Source: JAWWPG01 sp038254365
Lineage (GTDB): Bacteria > Actinomycetota > Actinomycetes > Propionibacteriales > Nocardioidaceae
Direction: 5' to 3'
Assembly: GCA_038254365.1 (NCBI GenBank)
Contig: JBBSGI010000001.1
Location: 1 to 64,000, forward strand
Length of the DNA stretch: 64,000 bases
The position numbers and the translations under genes are program-made. This document shows positions 50,634-59,048 of the stretch, piece by piece. The notes under the pieces were generated by a model, which saw nothing but the letters and a program-made list of their open reading frames with translations, had not been told where the DNA came from and ran no database searches. Each line of letters opens with the position of its first letter. The first letter of the stretch is position 1.

Positions 50634-51712
50634 GCGAGCGAGCTTCGATCGAGTACGGCGGACGGGTCGGCCGCGAGACCGAGGCCAGCGGGCGCGACGC
50701 CGGCGCGTCTCAGGTGGTCGCCCAGGGCGGCGATCATCGCCCCGTTGTCCGTGCAGAGCCGAGGCGCCGGGACCCTGAGTTCGATGCCGGCGGCGGCGCA
50801 GCGCTCCGCGACGACCTCGCGCAACCGCGAGTTCGCCGCCACCCCGCCCACCACGAGCAAGGTGTCCGTGCGGGTGTGCCGGCAGGCGTCGACCGCCTTC
50901 GCGCTCAACACGTCGACCACCGCCTCCTGGAAGGACGCAGCGACGTCGGCCGGGGTCGCGTCGGGCGAAGACTCCGTGAGCGCATCCCCGCCGTCGCGGC
51001 GCGGGGCTCGTCCCTCTCCGGCCTCGACGAACCGGGCCGCGGCCGTCTTGAGCCCGGAGAAGGAGAACGCGAAGCGGTGCTGGTCCCGCCTGCCCAGCAG
51101 CGGACGCGGGAACGCGACTGCGGCCGGGTCGCCTCCCTCGGCGGCAGCCGAGACCGCTGGCCCCCCCGGATAGCCCAGCCCCAGCAGCCGTGCCACCTTG
51201 TCGAAGCACTCACCCGCCGCGTCATCGAGGGTGTCGCCGAGATGGACGATCGGGTCGGTCGCCAAGTCCTCAACGAACAGCAGCGAGCTGTGGCCGCCTG
51301 AGACGATGAGGGCGACACTGCGTCGCGGGAGCGGTCCGTGCTCCAAGGTGTCGGCCGCGACGTGCCCGGCGGCGTGGTGGACGCCGTACAGCGGAAGCGT
51401 CAAGGCCAGCGCGAGCCCCTTGGCCGCCCCTACTCCAACCTGCAGTGCTGTGGCCAGCCCCGGTCCCGAGGTGACGGTCACCGCCGCCACCTCGGAGATG
51501 TCGACCTGGGCGTCTGCAAGAGCAGCCCTCAGCACCGGGACCATCGCCTCCAGGTGTGCCCGGGCGGCGATCTCCGGCACCACTCCGCCGAACCGCGCGT
51601 GCTCGTCCATGCTCGAGGCAAGCGCTTGGCCGAGCAGCACTCCGTCCGCGACCAGACCGACTCCCGTCTCGTCGCAGGACGTCTCGATGCCGAGCGTCAC
51701 ACCACCTGGCAC
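50630..51712 (-). CDS. tsaD: tRNA N6-adenosine threonylcarbamoyltransferase TsaD
   Basis: 360 residues from GTG 51712. Makes t6A37 of ANN-decoding tRNAs. ASKHA-fold marks: LGIETSCDETGVGLV, metal-site YGVHHAAGHVAAD, SGGHSSLLFVED, and VVGGVAANSRLREVV. GGGAGG lies 4 nt before this GTG; an ATG at 51793 would add 27 atypical residues. tsaB and tsaE usually sit nearby upstream but are not here. Confidence 0.93.
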   Translation of the reverse strand: MPGGVTLGIETSCDETGVGLVADGVLLGQALASSMDEHARFGGVVPEIAARAHLEAMVPVLRAALADAQVDISEVAAVTVTSGPGLATALQVGVGAAKGLALALTLPLYGVHHAAGHVAADTLEHGPLPRRSVALIVSGGHSSLLFVEDLATDPIVHLGDTLDDAAGECFDKVARLLGLGYPGGPAVSAAAEGGDPAAVAFPRPLLGRRDQHRFAFSFSGLKTAAARFVEAGEGRAPRRDGGDALTESSPDATPADVAASFQEAVVDVLSAKAVDACRHTRTDTLLVVGGVAANSRLREVVAERCAAAGIELRVPAPRLCTDNGAMIAALGDHLRRAGVAPAGLGLAADPSAVLDRSSLA

Positions 51713-51813
51713 CCAACCTCCCTCCACGGGCCTCGCCGCCGTCGACGGCCGACGCCACGCTACCGCCGTAGACTCTGCCGGGACCATCGTCATCCACCAG
51801 TGTTGGGTAGTGC

Positions 51814-52419
51814 ATGGACTGGTACATCGCCCTGATCAGCTTCGCACTGATCTTCCCGGTGGAGCTTCCGGACAAGACGTTCGTCGCCGCCCTCGTGCTG
51901 TCGACCCGCTACCGTCCGCTGGCGGTCTGGATCGGCGTTGGTCTCGCTTTCGGCGTGCAGTGTGTGGTGGCCGTCTCAGCCGGCACGGCCGTGTCGTACC
52001 TTCCGCAGTGGGTGATCCACGCGCTCAGCACCACGATGTTCCTCATCGGCGCCGTACTGCTGCTGATCGCGGCGCCCAAGGCCGACGACCAGGAGCATGA
52101 GCAGGAGGAGGCGTTCTCCGCAAAGGCGACGCTCGACCGCAAGGGGCTGCGAGCCGTCGTGGCGTCGTTCCTCGTGCTCTTCGCCGCGGAGTGGGGAGAC
52201 CTCTCCCAGATCCTGACCCTCAACCTGGTTGCCAAGTACGGTCACCCCGTCTCCGTGTTCATCGGCTCCTGGGTGGCCCTGCTCACCGTCTCCGGTCTCG
52301 CCGTGATCGGCGGCCGGGTGCTGCTGCGCTACATGCGGCTCTCGCTGCTGCACTACATCGCGGCCGGGGTGTGTCTGCTGTTCGCGATGATCGGCGTCTA
52401 CCAGCTGCTCACCGGTTAG
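51814..52419 (+). CDS. GDT1/TMEM165-family (UPF0016) cation transporter
   Basis: 201 residues with six transmembrane helices in two repeats, each with the E-x-G/P-D-K/L-T/S motif: VELPDKTFVAAL near 17 and AAEWGDLSQILTL near 127. The family exports Mn2+ or exchanges Ca2+/Mn2+ for protons. A soluble acidic loop (DDQEHEQEEAFS) joins the halves. No manganese riboswitch is seen in the short upstream gap. Confidence 0.88.
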   Translation: MDWYIALISFALIFPVELPDKTFVAALVLSTRYRPLAVWIGVGLAFGVQCVVAVSAGTAVSYLPQWVIHALSTTMFLIGAVLLLIAAPKADDQEHEQEEAFSAKATLDRKGLRAVVASFLVLFAAEWGDLSQILTLNLVAKYGHPVSVFIGSWVALLTVSGLAVIGGRVLLRYMRLSLLHYIAAGVCLLFAMIGVYQLLTG

Positions 52420-52476
52420 CGTGGCTCAGCCAGCTCAACCGGCTCAGCGGTCAGGGAGCGGACCGGTCTTTCCCAT

Positions 52477-52482
52477 TAGGCT
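52477..52482 (+). promoter_or_regulatory. -10 box of a probable leaderless promoter for arcA
   Basis: TAGGCT, then CGCGCC, then ATG 52489: the same 6-nt spacing as at bpa, larB and upp. Confidence 0.5.
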
Positions 52483-52488
52483 CGCGCC

Positions 52489-53718
52489 ATGGACGCGAAT
52501 CTTGGCGCTGACAGCGAGGTCGGCCGGCTGCGCACGGTGATGTTGCACCGGCCGGGGCCGGAGCTGAAGCGCCTTACCCCCCGCAACAACGACAGCCTGC
52601 TGTTCGACGGTATCCCCTGGGTGGGCCGCGCCCAGGACGAGCACGACGCCTTCGCAGCCGCGCTGCGCGACCGGGACGTCGAGGTGCTCTACCTGGTCGA
52701 ACTGCTGACGGAGACCCTCGCCGACCCAGCAGCGCGGGCCCAGGCCGTCGCCCAGGTCAGCGCCAGCCTGCGGCTAGGCGACACCCTGCGGCGCTATCTC
52801 CGGGGTTGGCTGGACACGCTGACCGCCGTCGAACTGGCATCGGCCATCACCGCCGGCGTCCGCAACGACGAGGTCCGTGGCGGGTTCGGGTTGGTGACCG
52901 GCCTGCTGCCCTCGGATGACTTCGTCATCGACCCCCTGCCCAACCTGCTCTTCACCCGGGACTCCTCGGTCTGGCTTCCGGGCTGCGTCGCCGTCACCAG
53001 CCTGGCCATGCCCGCGCGGGCGAGGGAGACCCAGCTCACCGAGCTCATCTACTCGTTCCATCCTCGCTTCACCGGAGTGCAGCGGGTGCACGGGTGGCGG
53101 AGCGAGCATCTCGAAGGTGGTGACGTGCTGCTGCTCGCGGCCGGCGTGATCGCGGTCGGTGTGGGGGAGCGTACGACGCCCGCCGGCGCCGAACGGCTCG
53201 CCAGGAAGGCCCTCTCCCGGGGAATGGCGCACACCGTGCTCGCCGTACCAATCGCGCAGGAGCGCGCGACCATGCATCTCGACACCGTGTGCACGATGGT
53301 GGACGTCGATGCGATCGTGATGTACCCGAACGTCGCCGACACGCTGAACGCGTATGCCGTCTCATGCGCCGAGCCGGCCGGCGACGAGAGGGAGATCGAG
53401 CTGCTCGTTGCCTCGGCCGAGCCGTTTCTGGTCGCGGCCGCGAAGGCGATGGGCATCGACACGTTGCGCCAGATCGACACCGGGCTCGACCCGGTGACGG
53501 CCGAGCGCGAGCAGTGGGACGACGGCAACAACACCCTGGCGCTCGCGCCGCGAGTCGCTGTGGCCTACGAGCGCAACGTCGAGACCAACGAGCGGCTGCG
53601 GGACGCGGGAGTCGACGTCATCGCGATCTCCGGGTCGGAGCTGGGGTCGGGGCGGGGCGGCCCGCGCTGCATGTCGTGCCCGGTCAGCCGCGATGCCCAA
53701 GCTGGCCCGGATGGATGA
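52489..53718 (+). CDS. arcA: Arginine deiminase
   Basis: 409 residues. Hydrolyses arginine to citrulline and ammonia. Family features: LRTVMLHRPGPELKRLTPRN, DPLPNLLFTRDSSVW, HLEGGDVLLL, catalytic HLDTVCTMVD near 264, and nucleophile Cys in GRGGPRCMSCPVSRD close to the C terminus. No ornithine carbamoyltransferase or carbamate kinase follows, so it stands apart from a full ADI operon. Probably leaderless. Confidence 0.95.
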   Translation: MDANLGADSEVGRLRTVMLHRPGPELKRLTPRNNDSLLFDGIPWVGRAQDEHDAFAAALRDRDVEVLYLVELLTETLADPAARAQAVAQVSASLRLGDTLRRYLRGWLDTLTAVELASAITAGVRNDEVRGGFGLVTGLLPSDDFVIDPLPNLLFTRDSSVWLPGCVAVTSLAMPARARETQLTELIYSFHPRFTGVQRVHGWRSEHLEGGDVLLLAAGVIAVGVGERTTPAGAERLARKALSRGMAHTVLAVPIAQERATMHLDTVCTMVDVDAIVMYPNVADTLNAYAVSCAEPAGDEREIELLVASAEPFLVAAAKAMGIDTLRQIDTGLDPVTAEREQWDDGNNTLALAPRVAVAYERNVETNERLRDAGVDVIAISGSELGSGRGGPRCMSCPVSRDAQAGPDG

Positions 53719-53739
53719 GGCGGTTCGGGTGAACTGGAA

Positions 53740-53781
53740 GGCCCGGCCGTTACTGACGGGGGATACAGCAACGACCGGGCC
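53740..53781. terminator. Terminator-like hairpin after arcA
   Basis: GGCCCGGCCGTT (53740-53751) pairs with AACGACCGGGCC (53770-53781) except for one C-A position; the loop is 18 nt. It lies 22 bp after the arcA stop, between convergent genes. A second weaker stem GTCGCC/GGCGAC is at 53819-53842. No gene is seen in 53719-53976. Confidence 0.6.
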
Positions 53782-53912
53782 GCTTGGTACCTTAGCTGCG
53801 CCCAACCTGGCGGCACAAGTCGCCGAACGGTCAAGTGGCGACGGAATCCGGGCAATTGTGTCGCTATAGCCAGTGAATCCGCAGTTCAGGAGGGAACACG
53901 CGGGGCGAATCG

Positions 53913-53980
53913 CGCCGCCTTGTTGTCAGCGTCGCCTTGTTGTCAGCGCCGCCTTGTTGTCAGCGCCGCCTTGTTGTCAG
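53913..53980. repeat. 17-bp tandem repeat, 4 copies
   Basis: CGCCGCCTTGTTGTCAG repeated head to tail (53913-53929, 53930-53946 with one change, 53947-53963, 53964-53980). The last copy contains the stop codon of the DUF5926 gene; the others lie just downstream of it. There are no spacers, so this is not a CRISPR array. Confidence 0.9.
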
Positions 53981-54930
53981 CGGATCGTGAGCTGACGGTT
54001 GGCCAGTCCGTTTCGGGCCGACCGCCCGTCGGCCGACAGCGGCGACGGGTCGGCCAGCGCTTCGTCGAGCCGGTGCGCGAAGGCCGCCGCGGGTTCCTCC
54101 AGCGCCTCGGCCCCGGTACCCAGCGGTAGGTCCCACACCGGGACCAGCAGTCCGTGGGCGCGGAAGGAGCCCACCAGCCGGGACTCGTCGGTCAGCCCGT
54201 CGACGCCCTTCTCGTGCAGGCGGGCCAGTGCCGTGAGCAGGCTGTCCTCCTCGTACGGCAAGACCCAGCGCAGATGCTCCTTGGTCCCGGTGGAGACCCA
54301 GTAGGCGGCTGTGACGGACGTGAGCCGGAGGGTCGGCTCGATCGACGCGTCGAGCTGTTCGAGAGTCGCGGCGATCTGACCGTTCGGGTCGTCGACACCC
54401 TCGAACCAGAACTGAAAGCCGCTGTGCACCGTGACCGTCAGCTCCGTGTCCGGGTCCAGCACGTCCTGAAGGCGGGGGCCGGGGCCGATGGCCGGTGGCA
54501 TCGTCACCGCCTCGCCCGGCCCCGCGGCCAGCCCAAGCCCGAGGGCCTGCGCCAGATCGGTGCTGGTGTCTCCGGACTGGTGGGAGACCTGGACTCCCAG
54601 CCAGACGGTGCCGTCCTCGCGCCTCAGCGCGGGTGCGATGCCCGGGAGCAGGCTGACGGCCATGACCTCGGCCCCGTCGGCGGCGCCGTCGAACGCGTCC
54701 GGTCGCACGCTCAGCGGCGCCGTACCCGCCTGGACGAACTCACGCAGGGCCACCCAGTCGCACTCGCCCCGCAGTCCCTCGAACGAGCGGGCCACGTACG
54801 GCGCAGCGCCCCCGGGGGCTCCGTGACAGGCCTTGAACCGCTTGCCCGAGCCACACGGGCAGGGCTGGCGCGGGCCGACCTCGTCCGTGGTGCCGGCGCC
54901 GGGTCTGGGGGTGCGCCGCCTCCTAGCCAT
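53977..54930 (-). CDS. SEC-C motif DUF5926 protein
   Basis: 317 residues. After a basic N terminus comes the SEC-C zinc motif QPCPCGSGKRFKACHG near residue 22. The large DUF5926 domain follows (YVARSFEGLRGECDWVALRE; VTVHSGFQFWFEGVDDPNGQ; KEHLRWVLPYEEDSLLTALA). The family is common in actinobacteria and has no established function. The start is preceded by GGAAGGA. A four-copy 17-bp repeat begins at its stop codon. Confidence 0.88.
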   Translation of the reverse strand: MARRRRTPRPGAGTTDEVGPRQPCPCGSGKRFKACHGAPGGAAPYVARSFEGLRGECDWVALREFVQAGTAPLSVRPDAFDGAADGAEVMAVSLLPGIAPALRREDGTVWLGVQVSHQSGDTSTDLAQALGLGLAAGPGEAVTMPPAIGPGPRLQDVLDPDTELTVTVHSGFQFWFEGVDDPNGQIAATLEQLDASIEPTLRLTSVTAAYWVSTGTKEHLRWVLPYEEDSLLTALARLHEKGVDGLTDESRLVGSFRAHGLLVPVWDLPLGTGAEALEEPAAAFAHRLDEALADPSPLSADGRSARNGLANRQLTIR

Positions 54931-55019
54931 CGGTGTCCTTCCGGAGTCGCTCGCCGCGGCCGGTCGCGCGGGCCCGAGAAGTCTGTCTCATCGCGTCGCG
55001 GAGGCTTTGCCCGGACTCC

Positions 55020-55451
55020 TCAGGCGATGGCCAGCACACCGAAGACGGTGTTGCCGTGGGCCCCCTCGCGGACCCCCCACTCGCGGGTAAGCGTCCGGAC
55101 CAGGGTGAGCCCCCGTCCGTGCGGTGCCAGCTCCGGAGGGTGCAGCAGCGTCGGCAGCGTTCCCGAACCGCCGTCAGAGACCGACAAGCGCACAGAGTCG
55201 GGCTGGACTTCGAGACTGAGCACGAGGCCGGCGTCCCGGATGGGCCGGGCATGGCGCAACGCGTTGCCGAGCAGCTCACTGACCACGATGCGGGCGTCGT
55301 CGACCACATGCTGCGGGACGCCGGCCCGGCGAAGGGCGACGGTCACGTTGGTGCGCGCGCTGCGAACCGCCGCTGCGGTGAACGGCAACCCCCAAGAGAC
55401 GCGCTGGGCGGCGCGCGGAGCTCCCTCGCGCGGGGTCCCGAGAACTGGCAC
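55020..55451 (-). CDS. RsbW-like HATPase-domain protein (anti-sigma/regulatory kinase type)
   Basis: 143 residues with a GHKL ATP-binding fold: N-box VVSELLGNALRHAR, G1 region VRLSVSDGGSGTLP and G2 PHGRGLTLVRTLTREWG. Single-domain proteins of this kind act as anti-sigma or partner-switching kinases in actinobacteria. GTG 55451 is chosen since GAGAGGG lies 7 nt upstream. The sigma or anti-anti-sigma partner is not evident nearby. Confidence 0.85.
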   Translation of the reverse strand: MPVLGTPREGAPRAAQRVSWGLPFTAAAVRSARTNVTVALRRAGVPQHVVDDARIVVSELLGNALRHARPIRDAGLVLSLEVQPDSVRLSVSDGGSGTLPTLLHPPELAPHGRGLTLVRTLTREWGVREGAHGNTVFGVLAIA

Positions 55452-55524
55452 CCCTGTACCCTCTCGCCCAGGTTGTCGAGAAATCAAGGATTTCGGCCGT
55501 CGAGTTCCTCGCGGGCTCGACCGG

Positions 55525-56397
55525 TCAGCTCTCGCGGGCCTTGAGCTGGCGCAAGGTAGCCGCCGGATTGTCCGAGATGATGGCATCTACGCCCAGGGCG
55601 GCACACAGCTCGACGTCCACCGGGTTGTTCACCGTCCACACATGCACCCGGTTCCCGGCGGCGTGCGCCTTCTCGACGTACCCAGGATGCGCGAGCACGA
55701 TGTCCATCGCCGGACCGGCGATGGTGGTCCCGAGCGGGAGCGTACCGTCGCGGAATCGCAGCGGGACCCGGTCCATCAGGTACACCGTCTCGAGCGACGG
55801 AGCCAGCTCGAGGCACCGCCGCAGGCTCATCCACGAGAAGCTCATGACCCTAACCGGCGAGGCCCCGCCGGCGTGGGGCCGCGCCCAGCCATACCTGTCG
55901 AGGGTCTCGACCAGCTTGATTTCCACCAGGCCGGCGTAGCGGGTCGGATGCTTGGTCTCGATCGCCAGCTCGACCGGCCTCCCCCATTCCGCGACCACAT
56001 CCAGGAGCCGCTCGAGCGTGACGATCCCACCCTGCCCGGGGTTCGTGTCCGGCGCCTCGTCGTCGAGCTCCTGCCACGGGTGCTTCCACGACGCCCAGTC
56101 GAGCGACTCGAGCTTGGCGAGCTCGAGCGCCGAGACCACGCCCTGCCCGTTACTCGTGCGGTCGATCCTGCGGTCGTGCACACAGACGAGGTGCCCGTCG
56201 GCGGTGAGCCGGACGTCGCACTCGAGTGCCTCCGCGCCATCCTCGAGCGCCTGCCGGTAGGCGCCGAGCGTGTGCTCGGCACGAGCCGAGCTCGAGCCGC
56301 GGTGCGCCACCACCTGCGGACGGCGGCCCGTCGCGCCCCCTCGCGTCTCCGGCCGGGGACGCCGCAGGACCAGATCAGGCAGCCGCAACTTGGGCAC
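55525..56397 (-). CDS. Glycerophosphodiester phosphodiesterase
   Basis: 290 residues, TIM-barrel GDPD. Catalytic pieces: VVAHRGSSSARAEHTLGAYR, ECDVRLTADGHLVCVHDRRI, and C-terminal VHVWTVNNPVDVELCAALGV with AIISDNPA. It hydrolyses glycerophosphodiesters to glycerol-3-phosphate plus an alcohol. No signal peptide, so probably cytosolic. GTG start at 56397. Confidence 0.92.
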   Translation of the reverse strand: MPKLRLPDLVLRRPRPETRGGATGRRPQVVAHRGSSSARAEHTLGAYRQALEDGAEALECDVRLTADGHLVCVHDRRIDRTSNGQGVVSALELAKLESLDWASWKHPWQELDDEAPDTNPGQGGIVTLERLLDVVAEWGRPVELAIETKHPTRYAGLVEIKLVETLDRYGWARPHAGGASPVRVMSFSWMSLRRCLELAPSLETVYLMDRVPLRFRDGTLPLGTTIAGPAMDIVLAHPGYVEKAHAAGNRVHVWTVNNPVDVELCAALGVDAIISDNPAATLRQLKARES

Positions 56398-56504
56398 AGC
56401 TCATCGTGACACGCCTATCTCTCGGGCAGGTGTCTGACAGGGTCGTTCGCGGTGAACAGATCGCGCCCCGGCGAAGACAGGGCGGTCCGCCGGATCACCC
56501 GGGG

Positions 56505-57515
56505 TCACCAGGGCGCGGCTGGCGTCGTCGTACCGCCCGGTGCCTCGGCATCGGCGGGCGACGGCCGAGCCTTCACGACCAGCAGGCCGATCAGCAGACC
56601 GACCGCCAGGGCGATGAATCCGCTTCCGGTGACCATCGTCGAGGTGACTGCCTTCCTCCCTTCGTCGACCTGGGTTTCACCGCCGTCGACCATCCCGGAC
56701 ATCACCAGCCCAACCACGACGCAGGCTATCCCCGCCAGGCTGACCAGGAAGCCGAGCAGAGTCAGCACCCCGCCGCGCGCCTTGCCGCCGAGCAGCCGTA
56801 CGAGCCAGAACGCCAACGCCAGCAGGGCAAGCCCGCCGGCGATGACGAGCAGGATGGTGTCGGTGCGGTCACTCGACTTGGCGGCGCTCAGGCTCACCGT
56901 CTTGCTGTCGGCGAAGTCCGCGAAGATGCCTCGCCGCGCGGTCATCGCCCACCCGGCGTAGCCGAGGGACGCCACTGCACCGAGCAGCAGCAGCACCCGG
57001 GACAAGGCCGCTCCTCCCCCGGTTGGACCCGAGGACGGGTACGACGAGGGCATCGCCGGCTGGCCGTACTGCGGGTACTGCGGCGCCGCAGGCGGCTGCC
57101 CGTAACCGGGCTGCGAGTAGCCCGACTGCCCGTAACCGGGCTGCCCAGAACCGGGCTGGCCGTAACCGGGCTGCGGGTAGCCCGACTGCTCGTAGCCCGA
57201 CTGCTCGTAGCCTGGCTGGCCGTAACCGGGCTGGCCGTAACCGGGCTGCGGGCCCGGCTGGCCGTATCCCGGCCGGCCGTACGCCTGCGGAGAGCCCGAG
57301 GGCGGCCCGTAGCCGGGCGTGGCCGGCGGCGTTGGTGATGAACCGGTCGAGGCGTCGGGAGGCGCGGTCTCCAGCACTGCCGTCTCGTCACCCGCCCCGC
57401 CGGGAGGATTGTCCGAGCCGGCGGGGGCAGACACGACCGCGAGGCCGCAACGTTGGCACGCCGTGATGCCAGGAGGGTTCTGCAGGCCACACCGCGGACA
57501 TTGCATGAGAGTCAC
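56505..57515 (-). CDS. Zinc-ribbon, Gly/Tyr/Gln/Pro-repeat membrane protein
   Basis: 336 residues. N-terminal zinc ribbon (MQCPRCGLQNPPGITACQRC), then about 100 disordered residues built from GYGQP/GYEQS units, followed by four hydrophobic helices (LLLLGAVASLGYAGWAM; ILLVIAGGLALLALAFWLV; LLGFLVSLAGIACVVVGLVM; SGFIALAVGLLIGLLVV). Such cytosolic low-complexity regions next to helices are seen in actinobacterial envelope proteins. Function unknown. ATG 57506 is an alternative start. Confidence 0.8.
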   Translation of the reverse strand: MTLMQCPRCGLQNPPGITACQRCGLAVVSAPAGSDNPPGGAGDETAVLETAPPDASTGSSPTPPATPGYGPPSGSPQAYGRPGYGQPGPQPGYGQPGYGQPGYEQSGYEQSGYPQPGYGQPGSGQPGYGQSGYSQPGYGQPPAAPQYPQYGQPAMPSSYPSSGPTGGGAALSRVLLLLGAVASLGYAGWAMTARRGIFADFADSKTVSLSAAKSSDRTDTILLVIAGGLALLALAFWLVRLLGGKARGGVLTLLGFLVSLAGIACVVVGLVMSGMVDGGETQVDEGRKAVTSTMVTGSGFIALAVGLLIGLLVVKARPSPADAEAPGGTTTPAAPW

Positions 57516-57631
57516 CTAATCCGGTCAGGTTTTACGACTGACCAGCCGAGCCTACCCAAGCCCGCGGCGCTACCCACCCTGCGCCGACGTGGCAAGGTCT
57601 ACCGAACGAGACGGTCGCGACGCCGGGGTCG

Positions 57632-58492
57632 CTACTTGAGGAGACGGGACAGCCGGCGGTCGGCGAGCGGTTTACCGCCGGTCTGACAGGTGGGGCAGTA
57701 CTGCAGGGCCGAGTCGGCGAACGACACCTCGCGCACCGTGTCCGCGCACACCGGGCAGGGCAGCCCGGCCTTGCCGTGTACTCGCAGGCCGGATTTCTTC
57801 TCGCCCTTGAGCTCGCTCATCGCCAGCCCGTCACTGCGCGCGACAGCTTCCCGCAGTGTCGACTGCATCGCGCCGTACAGCCGCTCGAGGTCCTTCGGTG
57901 GCATCGCCGCCGGCTTGAACGGCGACATCTTGGCCGCGTGCAGGATCTCATCGGAGTAGGCGTTGCCGATGCCCGCAATCACCGACTGGTCGCGCAGGAC
58001 GCCCTTGATCTGCGCACGTCCCGAGGCGGTGAGAATGGTGCCCAGGCTGTCCAGGGTGAACGACTCCGCCAACGGGTCGGGGCCGAGCCGGGCGACGCCC
58101 GGCACCTCCGTGACGTGACGCACCACGTAGACCGCGAGTCGCTTCTGGGTGCCCATCTCGGTGATGTCGAGCCCGGACTCGTCGTCGAGAACCACCCGGG
58201 CGGCGAGCGGCCCCTTGCCCGGGCGTGGCGGCGCGGGGGGGACCTGGTCTCGCCACCGGATCCACCCGCCGCGGGCGAGGTGAACCACCAGATGCAGGCC
58301 GCTCGCGTCGATATCCAGGAACTTGCCGTGGCGCCCCACCGCATCGACGAACAGCCCCTGCAGCGCGGAGGGCGGCGGGTCGAAGGTCTTGAGCGCGGCG
58401 AACGCGACGACGTCGAGCCTGGCGATCGCGCGACCGTCGAGGCGGGCGCGCAGGTCCGTGGCCAAGGCCTGGACTTCGGGAAGCTCCGGCAC
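57632..58492 (-). CDS. Fpg/Nei-family DNA glycosylase
   Basis: 286 residues from GTG 58492, giving the required PELPEV N terminus (catalytic Pro/Glu). H2TH region: GIGNAYSDEILHAAKMSPFK. C-terminal zinc finger CPVC ... CPTC (spacing 20), then a basic RRLSRLLK tail. It excises oxidised bases and nicks the abasic site. It differs somewhat from canonical MutM, so the Fpg/Nei subtype is not assigned. Confidence 0.92.
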   Translation of the reverse strand: MPELPEVQALATDLRARLDGRAIARLDVVAFAALKTFDPPPSALQGLFVDAVGRHGKFLDIDASGLHLVVHLARGGWIRWRDQVPPAPPRPGKGPLAARVVLDDESGLDITEMGTQKRLAVYVVRHVTEVPGVARLGPDPLAESFTLDSLGTILTASGRAQIKGVLRDQSVIAGIGNAYSDEILHAAKMSPFKPAAMPPKDLERLYGAMQSTLREAVARSDGLAMSELKGEKKSGLRVHGKAGLPCPVCADTVREVSFADSALQYCPTCQTGGKPLADRRLSRLLK

Positions 58493-58585
58493 GTCACCAT
58501 TGTGCCAAAGCGAGCCGTCCGCCCGGATCCACAATTCGGGGACCCCGGCCTTGCCGGGTTGCTCCGCCGCGGGCATCATGGCGCC

Positions 58586-59044
58586 ATGACCGATCGCGCG
58601 GGTGCCGAGACCTCTCGCGGTGACGTCTTTCTGGATGCCCGCGGCCACGGCCGGGCCATGCGTCTCAGCTGGCACCCCGAAGCGGACATCGTGGTGCTCT
58701 CGCTATGGCGCGAGGAGACGTGTGCCGGCACCTTCCGGATGCCCCATGAGGACGTCGCCGCATTCGTCGACGCCCTAATCGACGGGCTACGCGACGCGCC
58801 GGGGGTGCATCTTCCTCCTCCGGTGTCGGCCGAGCCCGAGCCTCAGCCCGAGCCTCAGCCCGAGCCTCAGCCCCAGCCCCAGCCTCAGCCCGACGACTCC
58901 ACCGGCGCCGGCTCCAACGGTGCCGACTCCACCGGCGCAGCACTCGGCGCGACCCAGGCCATGCCGGCGCCGGAGTCCCGGCCGGCCTTCTTGGACTTGG
59001 CGTTCGGCTCGTCCGAGCCCGGCGGTCACGCCAACGCCAGCTGA
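58586..59044 (+). CDS. Hypothetical protein with Pro/Gln/Glu repeats
   Basis: 152 residues from ATG 58586. The first 75 form a small beta-rich domain (MRLSWHPEADIVVLSLWREE; AGTFRMPHEDVAAFVDALID). A repetitive linker of EPQP units follows, then a low-complexity Gly/Ala/Ser tail ending SSEPGGHANAS. The N-terminal domain recurs in actinobacterial hypothetical proteins; function unknown. Divergent from the Fpg gene. Confidence 0.75.
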   Translation: MTDRAGAETSRGDVFLDARGHGRAMRLSWHPEADIVVLSLWREETCAGTFRMPHEDVAAFVDALIDGLRDAPGVHLPPPVSAEPEPQPEPQPEPQPQPQPQPDDSTGAGSNGADSTGAALGATQAMPAPESRPAFLDLAFGSSEPGGHANAS

Positions 59045-59048
59045 GGGC

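Noticed and set aside
51713..51813. Manganese (yybP-ykoY) riboswitch before the GDT1-type gene
   Set aside because: The gap is only about 100 bp and shows no conserved riboswitch core or strong paired stems.
52489..53718. Complete arginine deiminase operon
   Set aside because: Only arcA is present; the flanking genes are a GDT1 transporter and a DUF5926 protein, with no arcB, arcC or arcD.
53913..53980. CRISPR-like array
   Set aside because: The 17-bp units abut directly with no spacers, and no cas genes are nearby. It is a plain tandem repeat.
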